From Adiantum capillus-veneris (taxonomy: Eukaryota; Streptophyta; Polypodiopsida; Polypodiales; Pteridaceae), in assembly GCA_014529385.2 (NCBI GenBank), contig CM043960.1:120104543-120168542 (forward strand): a stretch of 64,000 nucleotides of DNA, in the 5' to 3' direction. Of the stretch, positions 53,991 to 64,000 are shown piece by piece (the first letter of the stretch is position 1; every line of letters begins with the position of its first letter). The position numbers and the translations under genes are program-made. Under the pieces are notes generated by a model, which was not told the DNA's origin, ran no database searches, and worked only from the letters and a program-made list of their open reading frames with translations.

Positions 53991-55690
53991 AAATCAACGT
54001 GCAAGTTGATAATTTATTTAAAAATGATGTAAAACATACATTTTTTACTTTTTTCTTAATCTACGGGCTCCAAAGAGCATTAAAACCATGGAATCTGAAA
54101 ATACTCAAAGAACCATTGTTTTTTATTGTTTTAAGGACTGTATTTCCTACATACAAAACTTTCCCAAAATCTCGCCCTAACACCTTCAAAAGTAGCTTCC
54201 AAGGAGTGCACTCGGTCAAAATTTGAAACTGAAGAAAAACAATCAGAATGAACTCCTACACTGTGTATAAACTTTAGAATAACCAAAATTTCCTTCAAAA
54301 AAAATTTATGCTAAAAATTTGAAAATAGCCCCCCCTTGGACTCCCCACAATGATAGAAGTCAAAGGATTCAAGGAGAGGTATGGTGTCACAAGTGCATGG
54401 TGGGAATCTCATCGAGGTTTATTCCGTCAAGATCTCTTGTACTTTATCATGTCTTCTCATGTACAATCTTACCCAAAAAAAAAAAAAATGACACTTTAAA
54501 TGACTACAAATCTTATTTAACTTATCAAACAATCTAAAATATGACAGACCAAGAGTGCTCTTACACATCAACAAACAAAAAGGTCCAAACTTCTTCTCAT
54601 TATCTTTGATAAACATACATTCGTGAACAACTTCCAAGGGGTAGTGCAGTCATAGTTCTTACATCCATTCCATGACATGGTATGCTCATGGGGTGACCTA
54701 TCATATACAAATATCTCTGGTGGGGGTGCCTTCATGTTAGGAAAGGGTGTGCTGCTGATGAAAAGCTGTTGTATTGTCCTACTAGGGATCTCTCCATGTT
54801 AGCATAGTGATTTTTGGTGTAGTGGGAGCCACATTGCTTGAGGAGAGCTTTGTGCCACCGTAAAAGCTTCATGTTATGCCAGTTCCTTGAGCCATTCTTG
54901 CAAACAACGCCACTTAACTAGCATAGTAAGAGGTCACCTTGTATCATGACGCATTAGAGACGTGTTCTTCAAACAAAAATATGTATGAATTCAACATTTT
55001 TAAGTTGTATAATAAAGACACTTGTTAAGTATATGTTGTACAAATTTGCAAGTATTTCCATCCAACTAGGAATAAAAAATCATGAAATATACATTAGGAT
55101 GAGATTACCCACCTCTAATAAGGATGGATTTGAAGCACCTACCTGCAAGATGTAACAAAGAAGGTTGTTTTAGAGTAAAAGTGGTGACACTTGACCTCTC
55201 TAACCTGCACACATTGTTTCTTGTAATGCCATTGTTTTGAGCTGAAGAGCTTGACATTCGTGCATCCACGAATGCAAAGAAGCACCTGCACCCATACACA
55301 ACCAATTTCAATAGCTTAACAAGCCTACTTCTCCCCTCCCAAGATATTGAAGAACCATACACATTCGTCTCACCGACAGTATGATGATCTTGGGATGACC
55401 TTTGCTCACCCTCACGTGCGGCCTTCGGTGCAAACACCGCGGACAAGCAATATGTACACTTTTGTTGTGCGGAGTACATGGTGGTGGAGGCATACAATTT
55501 GTGATGTCCGTGAGCACCATGGCAGCTGTTGCGTAAGGAAGCAAAGAATGAAAAGAAAGAGGGGGGAGGGAGAGGGAGAGGGAGGAACATGGGAGGAGAG
55601 AAGGGGGCAGGGGGGGAGAGGGAGAGAGAGGGGAGGAGGAGGAGAGAAGGGGGTAGGGAGGGAGAGGAGAGGGAGAGTGGAGGAAGGAGG
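53991..55690. other. Intergenic with GA-rich end, no gene seen
   Basis: The part to 55540 is AT-rich with nothing recognised. 55556-55700 is GA/G-rich (GGGAGAGGGAGAG type), which generates long spurious ORFs on both strands. Confidence 0.5.
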
Positions 55691-55699
55691 AGGAGAGAA

Positions 55700-58110
55700 C
55701 AAAGGTTTTTTTTTTTTGGGGATTTGTTTTTTGAAAAAGTGGACTTTTAGTGTTTGTAGGTTTAAAAAAAATGTCAAAAAATGATTTTTTGATGTGTATA
55801 TATGTTGGGTGGGAGTTTTAAGTCAAAAATAAGTAAAAATAACTTTTTTGAAAAAAAGTCAAATTTTGGCTCTTAGTGACCCACGTTTTTGCTGATGTGG
55901 CCACACCCCTTTACTCCCTTCACTTTCCCGGAAAGCTAAAGAGAGAGAAAGTGACCTCTTAGGTCCACATCCTACATGTGTCTAAAAAAAAGGCTAGAAA
56001 AGTCTACTCAAAACTAGCTTCTTGAATGCCCTTGTCCCCTTAACCCTACACAACATTAGCCTTAATCCCTAAAAATTAGGATTCTTTACAAGGCCCATGC
56101 AAAGTCCAAATTTCCCCTAATGCATGGATTGCGATCCATGTACCTTTTTGACATTTGGGGCTAATATTTGACAAATACATTCTTGATAACTAGAGGAACA
56201 ACTTTGCCAAAAGGGACCATGTCAAAAAATTGAGAAAAGTTGGTCAAAATAGCCAAATGCAGAAACTAGTCAAAATTGCAGGACAGAAAGAAAAAATTGC
56301 TTTTGAATGACAAAAACTAGTTCAAATTCAAAACTTTTGATACCATAGCATCCAGTAAACATGTTGATTGTAATGGTATCAAGAAGTGTCAGATTGGCTT
56401 CCAAACATGGATCGGATCCATGTACCTCATGAAAAATCTTTGAAATTTTTTTTGCTGAGATTTGAGCATTACGTTGCTAAGACATAGACAAACACTTTTC
56501 CCAAAAGAACCATATGCAAAAAAGTTGTAAAAAGTAGTCAAAAGAGCCAAAAATAGAACATTCTCAAAACTACTGCAGTAGACCGTAGAAGTCAGTCAGT
56601 TTTGGTTGGGCAAAATTGATCCAAATTGAAATTTTTCATGGAGCAGGCTACAAACATCAGAAGCTATTAGCACACCAAAGATTCAAATCCAAAAGTGGTG
56701 GAACATGGATCGAGATCCATGTACCCCTGAGAAAGTTTTGGACAAAAACTTTTGTAGCATGTAGCAGAGACCATTGTGAACAAAATTCCCCAAAGAATGT
56801 TTGTCAAAAAAGTTCAGAAAGTGGTGAAAAGAGCCAAAAACTATCAAAAGAGGAAGACCCTAAAACAGACCTAGGGATTGACTTTTACCTAGCTTAAACA
56901 AGTCCAAATCACACAAAAATCACATACCTAGCATCAGGAGACCAAGGGGAAGCTGTGTGCCAAGTTTCATTACCATCTGACACAAAGGTACATGGATCGT
57001 GATCCATGTTTCTTTGTCACAGATTGATACCATATTTGCATCATAGCTAGAGGACATCACAAGGAGTCTAGTGGTCTTTTCAAAATTGAATTTGGATACC
57101 AAAAGCCCAGAACTGTCAAGTACTCCGACAAAGTGCCAGAATTGACCTAACTTTCAATCCATAGGTCCATTTTCAAAAATTTTGATACCATAGGACCTCC
57201 TAAGCATGTTGAATTTGATGGTACCAAAAAAAAGTTAATTTGGGCTCCAAACATGGATCGCGATCCATGTACCCATAGTGAACTTTTGTAGCATGTAGCA
57301 GAGACCATTGTGAACAAAATTCCCAAAGAATGTTTGTCAAAAAAGTTCGGAAAGTGGTGAAAAGAGCCAAAAACTATCAAAAGAGGAAGACCCTAAAACA
57401 GACCTAGGGATTGACTTTTACCTAGCTTAAACAAGTCCAAATCACACAAAAATCACATACCTAGCATCAGGAGACCAAGGGGAAGCTGTGTGCCAAGTTT
57501 CATTACCATCTGACACAAAGGTACATGGATCGTGATCCATGTTTCTTTGTCACAGATTGATACCATATTTGCATCATAGCTAGAGGACATCACAAGGAGT
57601 CTAGTGGTCTTTTCAAAATTGAATTTGGATACCAAAAGCCCAGAACTGTCAAGTACTCCGACAAAGTGCCAGAATTGACCTAACTTTCAATCCATAGGTC
57701 CATTTTCAAAAATTTTGATACCATAGGACCTCCTAAGCATGTTGAATTTGATGGTACCAAAAAAAGTTAATTTGGGCTCCAAACATGGATCGCGATCCAT
57801 GTACCCATAGTGAAAACTTGACCTAAAAATTTTCGGATCGGTAGTGCATACACAAAGAAACATATCCCCAACTCCAATTTTGGAAAACAATCAGCAAATT
57901 TGGGTCACAAGGGAGCAAAACAGGTGGCAGACTAAAAACCGCGGTGCAGACATAGTATTGGGCATTTGACCTGTCAAAAAAAGTCCAAATCCAAAAAGAT
58001 TTGAGATTTAGCCGATGGACATAGAGTGCAACAAGCTGCCAAGCAATCAACTCCAGATGTGGTTGAACATGGATCGCGATCCATGTACCTCAACCTCTAA
58101 ATTTGATGAA
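55700..58110. repeat. Array of eight palindromes ACATGGATC-N-GATCCATGT
   Basis: Palindromes lie at 56122-56141, 56405-56423, 56703-56722, 56990-57009, 57251-57270, 57523-57542, 57783-57802 and 58067-58086, spaced 283, 298, 287, 261, 272, 260 and 284 bp. The central two to four bases vary (CG, TG, GA, GT). Most are followed by ACC; the two at 56990 and 57523 are preceded by GGT instead, so they are inverted. Spacers share CAAAA-rich words but are otherwise diverged, except the 533-bp duplication. Confidence 0.85.
56750..57812. repeat. Recent 533-bp tandem duplication within the palindrome array
   Basis: The segment 56750-57282 is repeated at 57283-57812 with almost no difference (one A-run indel, one C). 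The duplicated unit contains two palindromes of opposite orientation. Confidence 0.9.
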
Positions 58111-58137
58111 AATTGGTATATAAGCCTGCATATGACC

Positions 58138-58500
58138 TTATCTACACACTCTCAAAATTTAGGAAAGAGTCAACATTGGGAAAATAAGAAGGTTGGTAAC
58201 ATCCCAACACTCCCTATTGCTTGGTGTTGACCTTGGTGTTAAAGCCATTACAAGAGACAGTAAAGACCTTGGGACATGATAACCGACAACGGAGACCCTT
58301 GGGGTGATGTGATTACAAGTCAAAAAGAAGAGCACCGAGCGAATAGGAGGCTTGGTGACTGCCCAACTCTCCCCATCGCTTGGTGTTGACCTTGGCCCAG
58401 TTTTGGTCCTGGCCTGTTTTGAGTGATGTTTCAAGTGCAGTTCACTAAATTGCTCTAACTTTTAATAGACAACTCCAAGTTGAGTCGGGTATAGCCAGGA
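58138..58500. repeat. Imperfect 158-bp direct repeat
   Basis: AAGGTTGGTAACATCCCAAC...GCTTGGTGTTGACCTTGG (58178-58236) recurs as AGGCTTGGTGACTGCCCAAC...GCTTGGTGTTGACCTTGG (58336-58395). The segments between them are only loosely related. Confidence 0.65.
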
Positions 58501-58529
58501 AGAAAGCTTGGTTTCCTAAATCCAAACTT

Positions 58530-58950
58530 TTAGGGTACCCCAAGACCAGTTTCTAGAGACCAAAAAGTCACAAATTCCTGACTTTTGAGAGACCTTACCA
58601 AGGGCAAAAAGGGAAAATTGTTCATTAGCTCCCTGATGTTTGATTGCAGCATGAACATATGCATTTGCTTGATTTCCATAGCCTCAAGCACCTTGAACTT
58701 TGTTATTTTGAGCTCTTGCTTGGGGTCATTGGTTTCCTCCCCGTCTTGGATGAGGTGATTGATTAAAGTTATTACCATTGTTGTTGTTGGGTGGTCCATT
58801 CTTCACAAAAGGTGGATTCCCTGGCCTAAAATTTCCTTGATTTTGAGGTGGTCTCTAATATTGTTTGAAGTTCCGTTGAGCTACATATGGTCTTGGTCTA
58901 AAGTTTCTGAAATTTCAACTTGGGTTTTGGTTTGTGGCCTCATAATTATC
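58530..58950 (-). pseudogene. Ty3/gypsy gag-like fragment
   Basis: The minus strand reads, with a few stops, an Asn/Pro/Arg-rich stretch (NFRPRPYVAQRNFKQY, RPPQNQGNFRPGNPPF), typical of the region before the zinc knuckle in Tat/Athila gag, followed by a glutamine and asparagine-rich part. No knuckle is seen. Confidence 0.5.
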
Positions 58951-58984
58951 TAATAATCTTGTATCAATTGGTGTTACAGTCGCG

Positions 58985-59412
58985 ATAATGATGATAAAAT
59001 AGAAGTCTATCTATGAGGTTTGGGTCCTGAATACAAACAATTCAAAAATGGCATCCATTTTTTAGAGAACATTCCATCATTTACAGATTTGGTGTCCTCA
59101 TTGATTCTGGAAGAGAAGGAACTTGAGGAAGACTCCTCTATGTAGGGTGGAAACAATTCTGAACAGGTTCTTTTCTACAACAGATGAAGAGGACATGATA
59201 CATGCCTTGGACGAGGCCGAGGAAGAGGCAACCACCAAGCACAACAGCAAAATAACAATCATGGTCAGAACACAGGTGGTGGTTGAGAAAACTTTTGAGG
59301 TAGGGGGAGTCCAAGAGGTCGTGGAAATGTGCATGCAGGTCAACACAAAAATGTAGTTTGTTAGGGCTGTGGAAGACATGGTCACTTTGAACATGACTGT
59401 CATAAAAACTAA
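58985..59412 (+). pseudogene. Ty1/copia gag fragment with zinc knuckle
   Basis: The frame has YKQFKNGIHFLENIPSFTDL and SSLILEEKELEE (copia gag end), then a GRGRGRGNH.AQQQNNN stretch and the knuckle GCGRHGHFEHDCHKN; the second position of the knuckle is a stop. The frame breaks at the start of CACTA copy 3. Confidence 0.7.
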
Positions 59413-60319
59413 TATGCAGCGAAACTACAATGCGTTTTTTAATCCCCCGGGGTCGCTAAAAGCGTCGAAATGGGAACGTCGCTATTAGCATCTCTAAATA
59501 ACGACGCTTATAGCGACGGTATCAGTACTAATTTAGCGACGATAATAGCGACACTGCAGAACATTATATAGAGATGCCTATAGTGACGCCCAAGAATAAA
59601 TTTTTTTTGGTGGCAAGGAATTGAATGCCCTGCCACCCATCAACCACATTGAACATTGTTTCCAAAATAAAGATGCAAAACTGACAGACAAAAGTATTTT
59701 GACGAAAGTGAATTGTTACAATGACAAAATTATACACATCACATGCAAAATCGTTTGATGTAATAGTTACAACACAATTGTCATTATTGAGAAAATACAA
59801 TATCGTTGACCAATAGTTACAAAAATGACGTGCACACGTCATCATATATACATGCTATATATGACAAAATAAAACTAGTGCTAAACATATAGTTACAAAA
59901 CAATCTATTTTCTTAGCTTATCATTAAAATACAACAAATCTAAGAGAGTTAAGTGAAATATTAACCATGCCAGTGCGAATACTGAGAATGTCCATAAGGG
60001 CGTGTAAGCTCTTTTTGCCCGCATACTCGCCCTCGTACGGTGTGGGGTCATGTCCTGTCATCGACCACTGTTCAAAACATACAAAGAACACGTTATGTTA
60101 GAATTTAAAGGTACAATTATCCATAACTACCAAACCTAAAGGACAATGCAAAAAAACTTACAAAATCGGCCTCAAATGATGCCCACCCGCCGCTCCGCTC
60201 CCCAAGTGGTGCGAGCTCCCTGCCTCTACTCGCGCTTAGGCTGCCTCCTTTTGTTGCTTCCACTTGTCAGGATTCTCATGCGCTGCTTGCTTTGCATTCT
60301 TTTAATCTTCTTTGGCCAG

Positions 60320-60646
60320 CTAATCTGGCATGTTCCACCCATGCTTTATTGCTTTTTGCAATGCAGAATGCTTATGCTTGCAGTATTCGCGCATCTGCAC
60401 CTTCATCAGGTCTTCATTGAAGCACTCATCCCGAATTGACATAGGAAACTCGTCATGTAGCATGCTGATGACTCTGTCTTTTAATTCATTTGGCAATTCA
60501 CTCCAGATTGTGGTACGGATGTCAGGAGACCAACATCCCTCAATGGCAACCGATAAAATAAATTGCAAAATATGTCTAGCAAAGTCCACACATGATATGT
60601 TACACAATTTCCAATATGATATATTCCACTTCAAAATACCTGACAC
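60320..60646 (-). pseudogene. In-frame fusion of TNP2-gene and Transposase_24-like domain (copy 3)
   Basis: This 108-codon frame reads FILSVAIEGCWSPDIRTTIW from the DUF4218 start, then SELPNELKDRVISMLHDEFP and CFNEDLMKVQMREYCKHKHS from the second gene. The frame is open across the junction and beyond the frameshift found in copy 1. It shows that the deletion gave an open fusion at the time it arose. Confidence 0.78.
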
Positions 60647-61186
60647 ACTTTATGCCAGTCGTGTGACTTCAAACCAGTAAGCTTCCCTTCTTTAGTGAAA
60701 CATGTTCGGAGCGAGTGCATTATGCCAGCGGACATCCACACGGATTGAATGATCTCTTTTACTTTGTGTTCTTGGCCTGTTGTCAAAATCCATGGTGCTT
60801 TAGGGAGTTTTATCGATCCATTGGGTGCTGTCTGCGGCCAATATTGCTCCATATGATCCACATTTCTAAGGTCAAATTTGGCCCCCAAAGTACCTTTTTT
60901 TTCTGATGAGATGGTCCCACAGTAGATTACCCACATTCTTGAATATGTGCATTGGATCGAGCAAGTGATTGATCATGAGTCTGGGCCAATATGGTAACTC
61001 GTACCATAGAGAGAGTCTCTTTATCCTTGGGGGCAAACCATCATCACACATCTCCTTTACTCTAACCATGCTCAAGCAGACATCCTCGGTGGATCTCTTC
61101 CCAGAAAAACATCGTGTAACTCCTGATTCTCTCAAAGATGCGCTCGATGACCTTTGTAGATTTTCTTCTTCAGTGAGGGCGCCCAC
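60631..61186 (-). pseudogene. CACTA copy 3 TNP2 second part
   Basis: Two frames together read DDGLPPRIKRLSLWYELPYW, INHLLDPMHIFKNVGNLLWD, then after a frameshift (near 60900) LRNVDHMEQYWPQTAPNGSI and LTGLKSHDWHKVCQ. Confidence 0.8.
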
Positions 61187-61232
61187 CGTGCATTAAGTCT
61201 AGGTCCACCTGTGACACATGCTTTGTATCTGC

Positions 61233-62060
61233 TTATTTGAAGCCATGCATGTATACACATGACAATAGATAAGCTTGAGAAAAACCAAGGTTTATAGTGT
61301 TTAAGTTTGAGTATATATCACCTGCGCATTTTGTTAGTCCGGGATAGTCATGCATGGTCCACATTAGAATGCCTCTGATCAAAGCATTGTGTCGACCTGT
61401 GTGTCGGCTCATATACACCACTTCTATGCCAATCCACAATTGTTGTAGCTCTTCCAATAGTGGACGAGGATACACATCCATATTCGTCACTTTATACCAC
61501 CCCAGCATAATCAAGCGTAGAAACAGGTGCCCCTTCTTGGTAGTCAACCACGGGGAAATGTTGTAGTTGAGGATGACAACTGGCCATACACTGTATGATT
61601 TTGACCTTAGACCAAATGAATTTATGCCATCCATAGCCAGGCCGATGCGCAAATTTTGAGCTTCCCTGACAAAATCAGGCCATGTGTCGTCTATATGTTT
61701 CTAGGATGCACAATCTGCAGGAATCCGTAGCACACCATCCGAAGATCTATTCTCCTTGTGCCATGATGCTAGGGTGGCCATGGACTTACATGTGAAGAAA
61801 TGCGTGATGTGAGGCAGAGTAGTAGAGAAAAGTGTCAGAAAACCTTTTGTGGAATTTTTTGTCCGTGGAGATCTACTCGATATCTTTCGGAATCACATTG
61901 CGGACACTTCTCCATGTCTATGTATTCCCCTCTGAAAAGAATGCAGTCGTTAGGACAAGCATGGAATCGAATTGTAATCCATCCCCAAGTTTTGCAAGAT
62001 CTTTCATGCTTCCTCTTTGGAATCTGGCATCACATTATCAATTGGCAGTATGTGCTCTTT
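61233..62060 (-). pseudogene. CACTA copy 3 TNP2 first part
   Basis: The minus strand carries MRIGLAMDGINSFGLRSKSY, WPVVILNYNISPWLTTKKGH, RPLLEELQQLWIGIEVVYMS and ILMWTMHDYPGLTKCAG (61652-61233), with LRHFP-type and CPNDCILF-type blocks upstream in other frames (to 62060). Confidence 0.78.
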
Positions 62061-62355
62061 GAACAATCTACATAGCAAAAAAAATACGGTACACTTGTGT
62101 ATGTAATCTATCCGATCATTATACATCTATACTATTTTATTGAAGTAAACACATTGTAATAGACCACCTGAAAAGCGTTGTCATGCTAGTGTCACTCCAT
62201 CAAAACTTTGCCTGCATGTTGAGAAGAATCAAGAGCGCCTTCAATCTTGACACACGTGCTCCACCATACAATGGCGTATCGGCTTCACTTTTCATGTCAT
62301 CAGAAATAAGCCTTTCTGAATCCATGATCATCTCGATCATTCATCGATCTCGGGG

Positions 62356-62703
62356 TCAAAACATAGCCTTGTTGGGACGGTGGTCTGCATGATCACCCTC
62401 TGAGCTATTAGAGGCTGCATCTTGTGCCCTCATGTATGCTGCTTGATCAAAGCGCCTCCGAACATGTCTATTCGGTTGCAAGATTGCTGCATGTTGGTCA
62501 GCGTCATCAGAGTCCGACGTGTTGTAATTGGCAACAACTTGATCTATAACATATGGGTCAAACTCACCAAATTTGCAAACGTGTTGCAAAGAAACGCGTC
62601 TTGTCCGTCGCACAGTATGTTTGCATTGATTACACGGACATAAGATCCTTGTTGAGAGATAGGTGTTTTGAATGGACGGCCCCACATTGTCGTCACTACT
62701 CAT
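62356..62703 (-). pseudogene. CACTA copy 3 transposase N-terminal exon
   Basis: It starts MSSDDNVGPSIQNTYLSTRI and has the CPCNQCKHTVRRTRRVSLQH block. The frame ends at KAMF with a 1-bp insertion before the EIDEMIE segment. Confidence 0.8.
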
Positions 62704-62754
62704 AATGAATGTAAAAACCTTATAACCTGAACATAAATTTATTTGACATCTTGT

Positions 62755-62777
62755 CTTCTTCTTCTTCTTCTTCTTCT

Positions 62778-62863
<86 letters not shown>

Positions 62864-63846
62864 GATCACATTGTAAACTACCTCACATTCTCTAGTCATG
62901 TCCAATCCCCGCACACCTCTGTGTAGAGGTGCACAGAGATCACAACCACCGGGTTATAATCACGTCTTTATTGGTCAATGATTATATTTGTGGGTACAAT
63001 AAATCTACACACCCACGTCTACATGACAATGCATGTAGTGGAAAAACCCCTTTGCCTCTTCTTTAGCTGTAGCAATTCATAGCAGTTTAACATCTCTTCA
63101 CAGCAACTCCTTGTTAGAGTGACATGTCCTAAAAACTCTAATAGGTTAGTACAGATAGCATGTATATGATTAAACCAAGTGAGCGCATCCGTGGAGAGGA
63201 AGAGAGAGATCACTATTGTCCTAACTCTAAATTTAAACCGTAATCGTGAAGGTACACTAGATCTAACCTTAAATCTAACCTAGATCAAGCCTAATCTTAA
63301 ATCTAACCTATATCTAATCTAATCTTAAATCTAACATAAACCTAAATCTAATCTAAGCTTAAGTCTAACCTAATCTTAAATCTTACCATAACCTTAAATA
63401 TAACATATTTACCTAAATCTAATCTAATCTTAAATCTAACATAAATCTAACCTAAACCTAAATGTGATCTAGCTTAATCTCAAAATCTAACCTAAATCAA
63501 ATTTAAATGTAATCTAACTTAAATCTTAACCTAATCTTAAGTCTAACCTATTCTTAAATCTAACATAAACCTAAATTTAATATAATCTTAAATATAACAT
63601 AATCTTAAGTCTAAGATAATCTTAAATCTAACTTAAATGTAGTCTAGCCTAATTTGAAATCTAACTGAAATCTAGCCTAACCTAAATCTTAATATAATAT
63701 TTCATTTCATATTTTCTCTATTTTTTTTATTTATCTCTCTCTCTCTTTGTTTTCTCCCCTTATCTCTCTCTCGCTCTCTCTTTGCTTTCTCCCTCTCTCT
63801 CCCTCTCTCTCCCTCTCTCTCTCTCTCTTCTCTTTGTTTTCTCCTC

Positions 63847-63915
<69 letters not shown>

Positions 63916-64000
63916 ATATATCTCTCTCTCATTCTCTCTCTTTTTTTTCTTTGGAAAGCATCCTTATATTACATTCTCATTCTCTCTCTATGTTATCTCT
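62755..64000. repeat. CACTA copy 3 5' region: TTC/CT microsatellites and TAAATCTAACC repeats
   Basis: A TTC run at 62757-62780, CT runs at 62780-62862 and 63735-63910, and a degenerate TAAATCTAACC array at 63230-63700. This mirrors 31340-32600 in copy 2. Confidence 0.85.

Larger units (their letters stand above)
59418..64000 (-). mobile_element. CACTA transposon copy 3, truncated, same deletion as copy 2
   Basis: It begins about 40 bp inside the terminus (CGAAACTACAATGCG matches copy 2 at 27877) without a TIR, so it is truncated at the left, next to a copia fragment. It runs past the window end. The 2.45-kb deletion junction (60504/60505) is identical to copy 2. A further deletion at 59880 removes the last exon of the second gene. 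Subterminal GCGACG motifs lie at 59420-59560 and TAAATCTAACC repeats at 63230-63700. Confidence 0.9.

Noticed and set aside
54000-54640. Short ORFs in AT-rich sequence
   Set aside because: They are short, overlap on both strands and show no recognisable motif.
55105-55784. Overlapping ORFs of 121-161 codons on both strands
   Set aside because: The region is GA/CT-rich at one end, and the remaining residues show no motif; overlapping frames on both strands indicate low complexity.
56920-57635. Two identical 60-codon ORFs on the minus strand
   Set aside because: They are identical because of the 533-bp duplication, and they span the palindrome repeat; no coding signal is seen.
49302-58086. 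Reading the regular palindromes as a CRISPR array
   Set aside because: Spacing is 260-300 bp, repeats are palindromic with variable centres, and the context is a plant repeat region without cas genes.

Overview
The window is plant nuclear DNA made almost entirely of transposable elements, microsatellites and non-coding repeats. The evidence for a plant is the element families present: CACTA (En/Spm) DNA transposons with TNP2, DUF4218, DUF4216 and Transposase_24 domains, Ty1/copia and Ty3/gypsy elements with initiator-Met-like primer sites, a chromodomain chromovirus, a Tat-like gypsy fragment, and a captured heavy-metal-associated (HIPP-like) gene fragment. The density and nesting suggest a very large genome. 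I cannot name the species from sequence; a fern or another large-genome vascular plant would fit.

Region 1-27.8 kb is a nest that can be ordered from target site duplications (TSDs). Gypsy-A (minus strand) is the host. A CACTA element (copy 1, plus strand, left end outside the window) sits in its chromodomain region and ends at 7204. Gypsy-B (7559-25249, plus) is inserted in gypsy-A with TSD CTTAA. Two copia elements, 9128-14332 and 14351-19909, sit 18 bp apart inside the 5' LTR of gypsy-B. CACTA copy 1 carries a transduced HMA/HIPP gene fragment at 210-572. Gypsy-B has lost reverse transcriptase, RNase H and most of integrase.

Region 27.7-33.2 kb holds a second CACTA element (copy 2, minus, complete, TSD AAC) inside a small element whose termini are G and C homopolymers next to TGTCACTA. 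Region 33.2-37.2 kb holds a degenerate LINE 3' end, one plausible host gene (a small secreted four-cysteine protein, 35639-36007) and a weak PP2C-like remnant. Region 37.2-42.6 kb is gypsy-C, a third copy of the chromovirus, which shares with gypsy-A both the G-run element and the same CACTA junction. It is joined to a Tat-like gypsy fragment that runs to 44141.

Region 44.1-48.8 kb is microsatellite-rich (including a 76-base C run) with a copia gag-protease fragment and a gypsy LTR end with primer site. Region 49-58.1 kb has no convincing genes. It contains nine copies of a 20-bp palindrome, eight of them every 260-300 bp, as well as a tandem set of long foldback sequences, a recent 533-bp duplication and what looks like a pair of diverged inverted arms. 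Region 58.5-64 kb has gag fragments and CACTA copy 3 (minus, truncated at its transposase 3' end and by the window edge). Copies 2 and 3 share the same 2.45-kb internal deletion, which fuses the start of the DUF4218 region to the Transposase_24 domain, so they form a mobilised deletion-derivative subfamily.
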